From Acidobacteriota bacterium (GTDB lineage: Bacteria > Acidobacteriota > Terriglobia > UBA7540), in contig JAKAWN010000288.1 in the NCBI GenBank assembly GCA_021827245.1, positions 1 through 8,970 on the forward strand: a DNA stretch of 8,970 nucleotides, in the 5' to 3' direction. The notes under the pieces are model-generated. The model was not told where the DNA came from. It ran no database searches and saw nothing but the letters and a program-made list of their open reading frames with translations. This document shows, piece by piece, positions 1 to 6,154 of the stretch (positions are counted from its first letter, which is position 1; each line of letters starts with the position of its first letter). Position numbers and translations under genes: made by a program.

Positions 1-149
1 ATCATCGTGTTGATATGTCCGCTGGAGACTTTCTCCGCGGCCATTACAAAATCGCCCTCGTTTTCACGGTCCAGGCTATCGCGCACGATTACGAGATTGC
101 CCGCGCGGATTTCCCGCAATGCTTCTTCGACTGTAGCTGATTGCAGCAT
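1..149 (-). CDS. ribB: 3,4-dihydroxy-2-butanone 4-phosphate synthase, N-terminus (RibB or RibBA), partial
   Basis: Only the first 49 codons are present; the gene runs off the left edge. RibB converts ribulose 5-phosphate to 3,4-dihydroxy-2-butanone 4-phosphate plus formate, the four-carbon donor for lumazine synthase. The visible protein starts MLQSATVEEALREIRAG and continues with LVIVRDSLDRENEGDFVMAAEKV (residues 19-41), which holds the DRENEGD acidic loop that binds Mg2+ and substrate in this family. The ATG at 149 follows the ribH stop (158-160) by 8 bases, and a GAGGGA Shine-Dalgarno sequence lies between them, so it is the distal gene of the ribE-ribH-ribB operon. Whether a GTP cyclohydrolase II domain is fused behind it (RibBA, common in this operon type) cannot be seen here. 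The family call is near certain; the domain extent is unknown. Confidence 0.93.
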   Translation of the reverse strand, partial: MLQSATVEEALREIRAGNLVIVRDSLDRENEGDFVMAAEKVSSGHINTM

Positions 150-157
150 AGGTCCCT

Positions 158-655
158 CTAACTTCTGACGCTGCCAAGAGTGGCCAGCAAAGACAGAGCC
201 GCCCGAGCAGCTTCGATTCCTTTGTTAAATTTGTTATTTCCTGCACGGCGCAAAGCGTCGCGCCGGTTGTAAGTAGCAAGAACTTCAAAAATGATGGGCA
301 CATCATGCCGGAGTGACACAATCATGATTCCACGCGCGCATTCATTTACCACCAGCTCAAAGTGATAGGTATCGCCCCGAATCACGGCCCCCAAAGCGAT
401 CAAAGCGTCGTAGCGCTCCTTCGAGGCCAGCCTCTGGGCAAGGATTGGAATTTCAAAACACCCCGGAACAGCGAAAATGCGAATGTTCCTCTCTCGAATC
501 CCTGCAGCGAGCAGAGTTTCCACGCATTTCTTTTGCAGACTTAGAGTGATCTCACGATTGTATTCGGCGCGTATGATTCCCACGCGAACACGAGATGTTT
601 TGCTTTGGGGCAGAGCCAGGTTCCAGGCCTTGGATTTCTCATTCCGTAGTCTCAT
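158..655 (-). CDS. ribH: 6,7-dimethyl-8-ribityllumazine synthase
   Basis: RibH condenses 5-amino-6-ribitylaminouracil with 3,4-dihydroxy-2-butanone 4-phosphate to give lumazine, the penultimate step to riboflavin, in the cytoplasm and usually as a 60-mer or pentamer. The protein is 165 residues, slightly long for the family because of a charged N-terminal extension of about 22 residues. Visible motifs are VGIIRAEYN (25-33, substrate-ring pocket), VPGCFEIP (63-70), ALGAVIRGDTYHFELV (87-102, with the catalytic-type His98) and RRAGNNKFNKGIEAA (136-150, phosphate-binding Arg and Lys region). The usual FGVLTT stretch reads FEVLAT here. The ATG at 655 overlaps the ribE stop as ATGA, implying translational coupling. 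The stop is TAG at 158-160, just before ribB. The fold and motifs make the call secure. Confidence 0.96.
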   Translation of the reverse strand: MRLRNEKSKAWNLALPQSKTSRVRVGIIRAEYNREITLSLQKKCVETLLAAGIRERNIRIFAVPGCFEIPILAQRLASKERYDALIALGAVIRGDTYHFELVVNECARGIMIVSLRHDVPIIFEVLATYNRRDALRRAGNNKFNKGIEAARAALSLLATLGSVRS

Positions 656-1236
656 TTCTTCAGGAGCCTTTCGATGTACTTGCCCAGAATGTCCACTTCG
701 ACGTTAACTCGTTGGCCCGGTCGTTTGCCGCCGAGCGTTGTGTGGTCCAGGGTGTAAGCAAGCAGCGAGCACTGGAATTCGGAACGTTTGGCGTTCACCA
801 CGGTCAAGCTGATGCCATCGACTGCGATGGAGCCTTTGGGCACGATATAACGTGAAAACTTCGCGGAGATTTCAAAGGTGTAAATCCTTGCCTCGCCCTC
901 GTTTTGCATACCTTTGATTCGGGCTGTCGTATCCACGTGACCCTGGACAAGATGGCCGCCGATCAGACTCTGGAGTGTCAGGCATCGTTCGAGATTGACT
1001 TCGTCGCCGGCCTGCAGGTCGCCGAGCGTAGTCTTGCGCAGCGTTTCCGGCATGTAAACAACCTGGAACGACTTCTTGTCGAAGCGCTGGACGGTTGAGC
1101 AGACTCCTTCCAGGCACACGCTCTCCCCATCCTGCAGGTTCCAGCCTGGCGGCTTCCGAATGGTCAGAACCTGTTGCTTCCGTGTGCTGCCAACTTTGAG
1201 AACCGGGCTGATGGTTTCAACAATGCCGCTGAACAC
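652..1236 (-). CDS. ribE: riboflavin synthase, alpha chain
   Basis: Riboflavin synthase dismutates two 6,7-dimethyl-8-ribityllumazine molecules to riboflavin and 5-amino-6-ribitylaminouracil. The 194-residue protein has the two tandem lumazine-binding barrels of the family: MFSGIVETI with GVCSTV (about 1-95), then GGHLVQGHVD with KGSIAVDGISLTV (about 96-185). It ends in VEVDILGKYIERLL. Residues matching the conserved active-site set are Phe2, Ser39, Cys46, His100, Lys134, Asp140, Ser143 and Asp182. GVCSTV replaces the usual GVCLTV, a mild substitution. The start codon is GTG at 1236-1234, chosen because it gives the canonical MFxGIVE start; UGAGG lies 4 bases upstream (1241-1245). It is the first gene after the FMN riboswitch, with a 284-nt leader between, and overlaps ribH by 4 bases. 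Some nomenclatures call it ribC. Confidence 0.96.
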   Translation of the reverse strand: MFSGIVETISPVLKVGSTRKQQVLTIRKPPGWNLQDGESVCLEGVCSTVQRFDKKSFQVVYMPETLRKTTLGDLQAGDEVNLERCLTLQSLIGGHLVQGHVDTTARIKGMQNEGEARIYTFEISAKFSRYIVPKGSIAVDGISLTVVNAKRSEFQCSLLAYTLDHTTLGGKRPGQRVNVEVDILGKYIERLLKK

Positions 1237-1520
1237 AGAGCCTCATCTCGCTTTTCTCGATTCCAGACACCATTCACAACAAGGGCCGGAATTTTTGCTC
1301 AGCTTCGGGCCCGATCCGGGCCCGTACCAGGCGAGCGAGCACTTCACCTGGAAGCCAACCATTATGGTCTTGGGAGATGGGGTCTTGGCGAGTGGCGATT
1401 GCCGCCGAACCAAAAATACAACCCCACATCGGGGCACGAATAGTAACGAACGTCTGCTTGCAGGACTCCGCCAGCACGGCCCCAATACTGTGAGGCCTGC
1501 TCGCGCAAGGTGCAGGCGCC
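1237..1520 (-). promoter_or_regulatory. riboflavin operon leader / riboswitch expression platform (284 nt)
   Basis: This untranslated stretch lies between the aptamer and the ribE GTG. Read on the minus strand it holds four notable elements. A GCCUGC/GCAGGC hairpin lies directly after the aptamer. A weak terminator-like hairpin sits near 1410-1435. A CGGGCCC/GGGCCCG hairpin with a GGATC loop lies at 1306-1324. The segment GCCUCA (1491-1496) is exactly complementary to the UGAGGC that covers the ribE Shine-Dalgarno sequence (1240-1245). Both attenuation and ribosome-site masking are therefore possible. Two short ORFs cross it on this strand, but neither has a recognisable product or good start signal, so I do not call them genes. 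The regulatory mode is inference. Confidence 0.5.
1410..1435 (-). terminator. candidate riboswitch-controlled intrinsic terminator (weak)
   Basis: On the minus strand GCCCC, loop GAUGU and GGGGU form a 5-bp hairpin (one G-U closing pair) followed by UUGUAUUUUU. The stem is short, so intrinsic termination would be modest. Upstream, UUGGGGC (1479-1485) can pair over 7 bases, one of them G-U, with GCCCCGA of the 5' arm, giving a candidate antiterminator. The position, about 85 nt after the aptamer and before ribE, suits FMN-dependent attenuation. Confidence 0.35.
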
Positions 1521-1721
1521 TGACCCTCTCCCATCCGGACTTTACCGTCGGCCCCGGAATATCACCGAGTCCTGGGGAACTCAGCTATCTGTTGCCCGAT
1601 CACCGGAGTCCCAATGACCGGCAAATGGCTGGAACTTCTGAATTCCCCTCGCGGGCTTTACCGCCGATCGGGAATTGGGAAGACATTGTATCTGTCATCC
1701 CTCACCCTGCCCCGAAGGTCA
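1521..1721 (-). promoter_or_regulatory. FMN riboswitch aptamer (RFN element) with L2 insertion
   Basis: Read on the minus strand the element has all the conserved RFN blocks in order: CUUCGGGGCAGGGUGA, AAUUCCCGAUCGGCGG, UAAAGCCCGCGA, CGGUGAUAUUCCGGGGCC, GACGGUAAAGUCCGG and AUGGGAGAGGG. P1 is UGACCUUC with GAGGGUCA (8 bp, one wobble). P2 is GGG with CCC. P4 is GGGGAAUUC (1640-1648) with GAGUUCCCC (1574-1582), and its long arm holds a further 10-bp helix with one bulge. It binds FMN and represses the riboflavin genes downstream, here ribE-ribH-ribB. Its unusual feature is a 25-nt insertion at 1677-1701 inside loop L2, which otherwise reads the consensus UGAAAUU. The aptamer call is very secure; the effect of the insertion is unknown. 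Confidence 0.96.
1677..1701 (-). other. 25-nt hairpin insertion in riboswitch loop L2
   Basis: The consensus L2 loop UGAAAUU is split as UGA, insert, AAUU. The insert folds on itself: GGGAUGACA pairs with UGUCUUCCC (eight pairs around one U-U mismatch) across a GAUACAA loop. Removing exactly these 25 bases restores a textbook P2-L2 (GGG, UGAAAUU, CCC). Direct reading of the sequence supports the hairpin; its role is unknown. Confidence 0.85.
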
Positions 1722-1737
1722 TTAGATTGTCACCCTC

Positions 1738-1767
1738 TTTATACCATGAAAAACCCCTGTGCCTCAA
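1738..1767 (-). promoter_or_regulatory. sigma70-like promoter of the riboflavin operon
   Basis: On the minus strand TTGAGG (1762-1767, 4 of 6 to consensus) is followed by an 18-nt spacer and TATAAA (1738-1743, 5 of 6). The -10 is preceded by TGG, an extended -10. Transcription would begin near 1728-1732, just upstream of the aptamer's P1 helix at 1721, exactly where an operon promoter is expected. The 216-nt divergent spacer (1722-1937) must also hold the promoter of the plus-strand phosphoesterase gene, for which I see no convincing -35/-10 pair. Confidence 0.7.
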
Positions 1768-1937
1768 GCTGCGCCATGTTCGTGGGCTTCCAACGGAGCA
1801 GCCGGCGCCATGGCGGTCATCTCGTGAGGCGGATTTTAGGAATGGTTTGGCGGGCGAAAAGAGACATGGTGATCACCTGGCCTTAGACCGATCAAAAGCT
1901 GGTTTCAGGAAGGGTTTCGGTTTAAACTATCCGCGCC

Positions 1938-3893
1938 ATGATCAAACTTGCTTCTACGATTACACTTGCAGGGATTGTTGCCTCGGTGGGGTTGCTTCTT
2001 GCGGGGTGCCAGACAAAGAATGTGTCCAAACCGAATCCTAACCAGCAGGCAATTGAGAAATTTCAAATTCCGCCGTCACAGGAACCCAGCCTTTCGCCGG
2101 ACCAGACGGTGAAGCTGTTGCGGCAGAAGGTTAAATACGTCTTTGTTATCTATCAGGAGAACAGATCCTTCGATTCGTATTTTGGGACTTACCCGGGTGC
2201 GGATGGTCTCTTCACGAACAAGCCGAAGGACACACCGGGTTTTTATCAACCCCTGGAGAATACCAACGGAACGATGGGTACCATTCGACCATTCCGCATC
2301 GGGCCGAAACAATTTGCCGCGGATACCGATGATGTAGATCATTCTCATCCCTCGATCGTTGCGAAGATGGACATCAAAGGTGGCATTCCCCAAATGGATC
2401 GATTTGCACTTACCGAGGAGCGCCGATTCGTGACGTCCGGCAAGCCGTCGCTCATGGCGAAGCAAATGGGCGAGTTGACGATGGCGTACGAAGATTGCAA
2501 CACCATTCCTCTCCTCTGGCGTTATGCCGACCGCTTTGTGCTGTTCGATCACATTTTCCAGGAGATGGCGGGCCCGTCAACGCTGGGGAACATTTCTATC
2601 ATTGCTGCACAAACGGGCCAGACGCAGTGGGCTCTGCACCCGAACGAGGCTTACAAGGGTAATGGGGCGAGCTCACCAGGCGTCCCTGTGATGAATGACG
2701 AAGACCCCTTCTGGGGCTCGCCGCTTGACCCGACTCCGAAGGCGGAGAAGATGCCTGTCAATCCGCATGATTTTCCGCCCGGACGCAAAGTGCACACGCA
2801 GATCAACCTCACCTTTGCCTCGCTTCCGCTTACCCTGCAGGAGGATCATCTGCAGTCCGTCACTCGGGACGACCGCAAGCCTCGCACGGACCTGGCTGAC
2901 GTCAGGCAGGACATCACTTTTATCTCCAAGCGCCGCGAATCGCGCGTGGCTTTCGGATGGTACCAGGAAGGCTATGATTCAAAGCATGTCAACATGGATG
3001 ACGGCCCTCTGGATGCATTTGGCCTGCATGCGGCCTATGTTACGCACCACAATGGCCCGCAGTATTTCGGCTACATTGCAAACAATCCGAAGATGCGCGA
3101 GGAGTTGCACGGACTTCATGACTTCTTCAATGCCCTCAAGCAGAGAACTCTTCCGAAAAGTGGCGGTGTCTTCTTTGTGAAGGGAGGCTTCAAAAATCCA
3201 TTCCATCTCAAGCCGTCTGATCCAGATCCGTCGGTGCAGAAGAATTTCCAGGGTGACGACGACCATCCAGCCTATTCCGATGCGCAGATCAGCGAAGCGC
3301 TTGTAGCAGAGGCTGTCAATGCGATTGCTGCCAGCCCGTATTGGAACGAGAGTGCCATCATTATTACCTGGGACGATTCCGAAGGTGACTATGATCAGGT
3401 TCCGCCCCCTATCCTTGCCAGGGGGCCGGACGGTTCGGCCATCAGCGACGGCCCACGCGTGCCGTTGATTCTCATTTCTCCCTATGCTCGCACGCACTAC
3501 GTTGCTCACGAAGAGGGGAACCAGGCCTCGGTAGTCAAATTCGTTGACACCGTGTTCAACCTGCCGCCGCTGGCGTTCCTGCCAGACGAAGAGCGCGGCC
3601 GCAAGCTGGGCGAAAAGGAGTTCGGCCAGAAAAACCTGGGCCCTGAAGATGCCATCGCGCCGGGAGTAGGCGATCTGGCCGAGGCTTTCAGCCCAGCGCG
3701 CCTTCTCGGGAAGTCTGCTCCTCTGCCGGCAAGCTACGCGGAAATTCCCGATTCCCTGATTCTCCATTTGCCGCAGGAATCGGGCTATGGCTGCCAAGCG
3801 CTCGGAATCGTCACGACCGACCGGCAACTTCATATCGTCAATTCGATTCCCAGCGATTTCAATCCGCGACCGAAAACCGATCCAAGCATGTGA
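1938..3893 (+). CDS. phosphoesterase-family lipoprotein (phospholipase C / acid phosphatase-like)
   Basis: This 651-residue protein belongs to the bacterial phosphoesterase family that contains phospholipase C and AcpA-type acid phosphatases. A hydrophobic signal (about 5-20) ends in the lipobox LLLAGC, so Cys24 is probably lipidated. A short linker leads to the catalytic domain (about 64-550). Visible motifs are YQENRSFDSYFGTYPGADG (72-90, metal-binding Glu74-Asn75), GPSTLGN (212-218, with Ser214 near where the nucleophile lies in AcpA-like enzymes), WYQEGYD (341-347), DDDHP (440-444), WDDSEGDYDQVPPP (478-491, metal Asp pair) and GPRVPLILISPYAR (505-518). The substrate is inferred to be phospholipid or another phosphate ester; lipase and phosphatase cannot be told apart here. 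An in-frame TAA (1923-1925) fixes the ATG at 1938 as first start. No Shine-Dalgarno lies within 12 bases of it, so the gene may be leaderless or weakly initiated. Confidence 0.9.
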   Translation: MIKLASTITLAGIVASVGLLLAGCQTKNVSKPNPNQQAIEKFQIPPSQEPSLSPDQTVKLLRQKVKYVFVIYQENRSFDSYFGTYPGADGLFTNKPKDTPGFYQPLENTNGTMGTIRPFRIGPKQFAADTDDVDHSHPSIVAKMDIKGGIPQMDRFALTEERRFVTSGKPSLMAKQMGELTMAYEDCNTIPLLWRYADRFVLFDHIFQEMAGPSTLGNISIIAAQTGQTQWALHPNEAYKGNGASSPGVPVMNDEDPFWGSPLDPTPKAEKMPVNPHDFPPGRKVHTQINLTFASLPLTLQEDHLQSVTRDDRKPRTDLADVRQDITFISKRRESRVAFGWYQEGYDSKHVNMDDGPLDAFGLHAAYVTHHNGPQYFGYIANNPKMREELHGLHDFFNALKQRTLPKSGGVFFVKGGFKNPFHLKPSDPDPSVQKNFQGDDDHPAYSDAQISEALVAEAVNAIAASPYWNESAIIITWDDSEGDYDQVPPPILARGPDGSAISDGPRVPLILISPYARTHYVAHEEGNQASVVKFVDTVFNLPPLAFLPDEERGRKLGEKEFGQKNLGPEDAIAPGVGDLAEAFSPARLLGKSAPLPASYAEIPDSLILHLPQESGYGCQALGIVTTDRQLHIVNSIPSDFNPRPKTDPSM

Positions 3894-4021
3894 ACCGACA
3901 TACTTGCTTGTCTGCGACCTGAGTGAAAACATTCGTTTCAGGCGCTTCATCAGGTCAACCGTACCAGAGTTGTTTCTCGGTCCAGCGGGCGCTCTCAAAT
4001 CGTAAAGCGGCTCAGGCAGGT

Positions 4022-4039
4022 GCTTGGCCAAGCGGCCAA
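4022..4039. promoter_or_regulatory. palindromic operator candidate overlapping -35
   Basis: GCTTGGCCAAGC (4022-4033) is a perfect 12-bp palindrome. The same place also reads as TTGGCC, AAGC, GGCCAA, a second inverted repeat at 4024-4039. Both overlap the predicted -35 box of the peptidase promoter, the classic position for a dimeric repressor. A palindrome of this length can occur by chance about twice in a window of this size, so its placement is the main argument. Confidence 0.4.
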
Positions 4040-4052
4040 AACGCGTTATGAT
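4024..4052 (+). promoter_or_regulatory. sigma70-like promoter of the M61 peptidase gene
   Basis: TTGGCC (4024-4029, 4 of 6 to consensus) is followed by a 17-nt spacer and TATGAT (4047-4052, 5 of 6). The predicted start of transcription is near 4058-4061. That leaves a 5' leader of about 130 nt before the first ATG at 4191, containing a mini-ORF and hairpins. Optimal spacing and position make it the best promoter in this gap. Confidence 0.55.
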
Positions 4053-4070
4053 CGAAAATTCGGAGGGGAC

Positions 4071-4118
4071 ATGCCCGCCACGCATTTCCTGTCTTTTTGT
4101 TCAAGGGGGGCGTCGTGA
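4071..4118 (+). CDS. possible 15-codon leader peptide
   Basis: GGAGGGG (4062-4068) is the strongest Shine-Dalgarno sequence in the window. It stands 2 bases before ATG at 4071, closer than the usual optimum. The ORF reads MPATHFLSFCSRGAS and stops at TGA 4116-4118. It lies in the same frame as the peptidase 72 bases downstream, and no further stop intervenes before 4191. It resembles no known leader peptide and has no run of one amino acid that would suggest classical attenuation. It could be a translated leader ORF, an old start broken by a nonsense codon, or chance. Only the start signal and position support it. Confidence 0.3.
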   Translation: MPATHFLSFCSRGAS

Positions 4119-4120
4119 GT

Positions 4121-4155
4121 CCGAGGGCAATTTACGCCTGAAACCCAGGCCTCGG
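4121..4155 (+). promoter_or_regulatory. stem-loops in the peptidase mRNA leader
   Basis: GCCTG and CAGGC (4136-4140, 4146-4150) form a 5-bp hairpin with an AAACC loop. It is enclosed by CCGAG (4121-4125) pairing with CTCGG (4151-4155). The structure sits between the mini-ORF stop and the peptidase start and is not followed by a T-run, so it is not a terminator. A role in translation is possible but unproven. Confidence 0.3.
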
Positions 4156-4190
4156 GCGCCGGCTCTCCCGTACAGCCCAGTCGATTAGAG

Positions 4191-6101
4191 ATGAGGATGA
4201 AGGCGATGATGATTTCGCGTTACCGAATTTGTATAGTTTTTATCTTTTTGTCCATGATAGGAATCCCGGTTCTAGGCGCACAGACCAAACCCACAATCAT
4301 CTTGAATGTCGATGCTACTCAGGCGCCACAACAGATCATCCACACTCACATGGTTATGCCCGTTTCTCCAGGGCCTTTGACGCTTTATTACCCCAAATGG
4401 ATTCCGGGCGAACACGCTCCGGACGGCCCGATTAACAACCTGGTCGGGCTGAAATTCAGCGCCAACGGCAAGACGATTCCCTGGCGTCGCGATCTCCTGG
4501 ACATGTTTACCTTTCACTTGGATATCCCTCAGGGGGTCAGTGAACTTGATGTCAAGTTGGACTACGTTGAGCCGCAGACGACATCCGGATTCACCGCAGG
4601 CGCCTCGGCAACTGACAAGCTGGTCGTGATCAGTTGGAACCAAAACCTGCTCTACCCCGCGGGCCATCTTGCGCAGGATCTCATTTACAAAGCGACCTTG
4701 AAGATCCCCCAAGGCTGGAAATTCGGAACCGCGCTTCCGGTGGCACATCAGGATGGCAATGTCATCGAATTCAAGCCGGTCTCGCTGAACCGCCTGGTTG
4801 ATTCGCCGGTGAACAGTGGTGAGTACTACCGGGTCATTAACGTCACTCCGCCGGGAGAGCCGATCCCACATTACATTGATCTGGCTGCAGACAGCGAAGC
4901 GGCTCTCCAGATGAGCCCGCAACTGCAACAGGATTACACCAACCTGGTGGAGCAGGCGGGATTGCTCTTCAGGTCGCACCATTATCGCGACTATCATTTC
5001 CTGCTCACGTTGAGTAATCACGTCGCTCACTTCGGGCTGGAACATCATGAGTCCGACGACAGCCGTGTTGACGAATTTTCTCTGATTGATCCCCAACTGC
5101 GCCTCTACATGGCCATGCTGCTGCCGCATGAATATGTCCATTCCTGGAACGGCAAGTTCCGCCGTCCGAAAGACCTGAGCCCTCCCTATTACGAGCAGCC
5201 TCAGGAGACCGATATGCTTTGGGTCTATGAAGGGTTGACAGAGTATCTGGGTGATCTCCTGACGGCCCGCAGCGGTCTGTGGACTCCCAGCCAGTATCGG
5301 CAGAACCTTGCGCTGATTGCCGCCGAGTTTGGTCCAGGGCGGCCTGGGCGTACCTGGCGCCCGCTGCTCGATACCGCAACTGCAGCCCAGCTCCTTTACT
5401 TTGCGCCCGAAGAGTGGGTCAATTGGCGGCGTGGCGTGGATTTCTACGACGAAGGAGTTCTGCTCTGGCTTGAAGTGAACAGCATCATCAACCGTCAGAC
5501 CCACGGGAAGAAGTCTTTGGATGATTTCTGCCGATTGTTTTATGGCGGTCCAAACCTTGGCCCCCAGTTGAAGACTTACACTTTCCAGGACCTGGTTGAT
5601 GCCCTGAACAAGATTGCGCCTTACCCATGGGCAAACTTCTTTCATAGGCGGCTCGATTCAACTTCACCGAAGGCACCTCTGGGTGGTATCGAGGCTAGCG
5701 GCTGGAAGGTCGTTTACACGAGCCGCGAGCCACCTTTGCTGAAGAATTCGGAAGAAGTACGCGGCAATTTGAATGAGGACTATTCGATCGGTCTTCTGCT
5801 GAAAGATGATGGCACAGTCGAAGATTCCATTGTGACCAAACCGGCTTACGCGGCGGGCATTTCTCCGGGGATGAAAGTGGTTGCCGTGAATGGACGCCAA
5901 TTTACACCCCAGGTGCTTCGACTGGCATTGAAGGCTGGGACAACTTCGTCTGAACCGCTTCGGTTGTTGGTTTTGAATGACGGGTATTACAAAACCTGTA
6001 CCATCGACTATCATGGTGGCGAGCAATTTCCGCACCTGGTTCAAGAACCCGGCCGCCCGGACCTTCTTGACCAGATGCTCAAGCCCCTTGCTAAACATTA
6101 A
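4191..6101 (+). CDS. M61-family zinc aminopeptidase with PDZ domain, exported
   Basis: This is a 636-residue M61 (glycyl aminopeptidase-type) metallopeptidase. A signal peptide (hydrophobic core about 13-25, likely cleavage near VLGA/Q at 30-31) sends it to the periplasm or outside. The N-terminal beta domain (about 33-230) precedes a thermolysin-like catalytic domain. That domain has FGLEHHES (281-288), the zinc motif HEYVHSWN (313-320; His313, Glu314, His317) and VYEGLTEYLG (345-354), with Glu347 the probable third zinc ligand. A PDZ-like domain follows (about 530-600, with PAYAAGISPGMKVVAVNG at 551-568). Length and order match the family. ATG at 4191 is the first start, but Met6 or Met7 (4206, 4209) are better placed behind GAGG/AAGG and give a more typical signal peptide. 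It has its own candidate promoter. Likely role: trimming peptides in the envelope; substrate unknown. Confidence 0.93.
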   Translation: MRMKAMMISRYRICIVFIFLSMIGIPVLGAQTKPTIILNVDATQAPQQIIHTHMVMPVSPGPLTLYYPKWIPGEHAPDGPINNLVGLKFSANGKTIPWRRDLLDMFTFHLDIPQGVSELDVKLDYVEPQTTSGFTAGASATDKLVVISWNQNLLYPAGHLAQDLIYKATLKIPQGWKFGTALPVAHQDGNVIEFKPVSLNRLVDSPVNSGEYYRVINVTPPGEPIPHYIDLAADSEAALQMSPQLQQDYTNLVEQAGLLFRSHHYRDYHFLLTLSNHVAHFGLEHHESDDSRVDEFSLIDPQLRLYMAMLLPHEYVHSWNGKFRRPKDLSPPYYEQPQETDMLWVYEGLTEYLGDLLTARSGLWTPSQYRQNLALIAAEFGPGRPGRTWRPLLDTATAAQLLYFAPEEWVNWRRGVDFYDEGVLLWLEVNSIINRQTHGKKSLDDFCRLFYGGPNLGPQLKTYTFQDLVDALNKIAPYPWANFFHRRLDSTSPKAPLGGIEASGWKVVYTSREPPLLKNSEEVRGNLNEDYSIGLLLKDDGTVEDSIVTKPAYAAGISPGMKVVAVNGRQFTPQVLRLALKAGTTSSEPLRLLVLNDGYYKTCTIDYHGGEQFPHLVQEPGRPDLLDQMLKPLAKH

Positions 6102-6106
6102 TTGCG

Positions 6107-6135
6107 TGCGCCATTTCACGCTGTCGAATGGCGCA
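6107..6135 (+). repeat. 9-bp inverted repeat between peptidase and propeller genes
   Basis: TGCGCCATT (6107-6115) and AATGGCGCA (6127-6135) are perfect complements around an 11-base loop, starting 5 bases after the peptidase stop and ending 19 bases before the next start. The sequence after the stem (TTCCAACTC) lacks a T-run, so it is a poor intrinsic terminator. It may stabilise the upstream mRNA end, weakly attenuate read-through, or bind a regulator. Confidence 0.6.
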
Positions 6136-6154
6136 TTCCAACTCTTAGAGTGCC

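Larger units (their letters stand above)
3894..4190 (+). other. intergenic region with promoter and structured leader
   Basis: This 297-bp spacer separates the phosphoesterase from the M61 peptidase. The first 130 bases (3894-4023) contain only imperfect inverted repeats without a T-run, so no convincing terminator for the upstream gene. The rest holds a palindrome, a promoter, a mini-ORF and hairpins, annotated separately, which indicates the peptidase gene is transcribed on its own. Confidence 0.6.

Noticed and set aside
1306..1324. CGGGCCC/GGGCCCG hairpin as a terminator
   Set aside because: The stem is strong, but no U-run follows on the minus strand, and on the plus strand the T-run precedes it. 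It is kept only as leader structure.
1243..1534. Two minus-strand ORFs (80 and 86 codons) in the riboflavin leader, possible ribD remnant
   Set aside because: One starts at an ATG inside a conserved aptamer block, and neither shows RibD deaminase or reductase motifs. The stretch is better explained as untranslated leader.
1868..1877. 10-bp palindrome GGTGATCACC upstream of the phosphoesterase gene
   Set aside because: Palindromes of this length are expected several times by chance in such a window, and there is no adjoining promoter element to support it.
1076..2041. 321-codon plus-strand ORF across the rib leader
   Set aside because: It runs antisense to the start of ribE, the riboswitch and the promoter, and into the phosphoesterase start. 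The product has low-complexity, non-protein-like composition and no recognisable motif.
2979..4085. 368-codon minus-strand ORF
   Set aside because: It is antisense to the phosphoesterase C-terminal half and the following spacer, with no motif and no matching start signals.
4272..5645. 457-codon minus-strand ORF
   Set aside because: It is wholly antisense to the M61 peptidase, whose zinc motif and domain order are clear. The antisense product has no recognisable fold and reflects codon bias.
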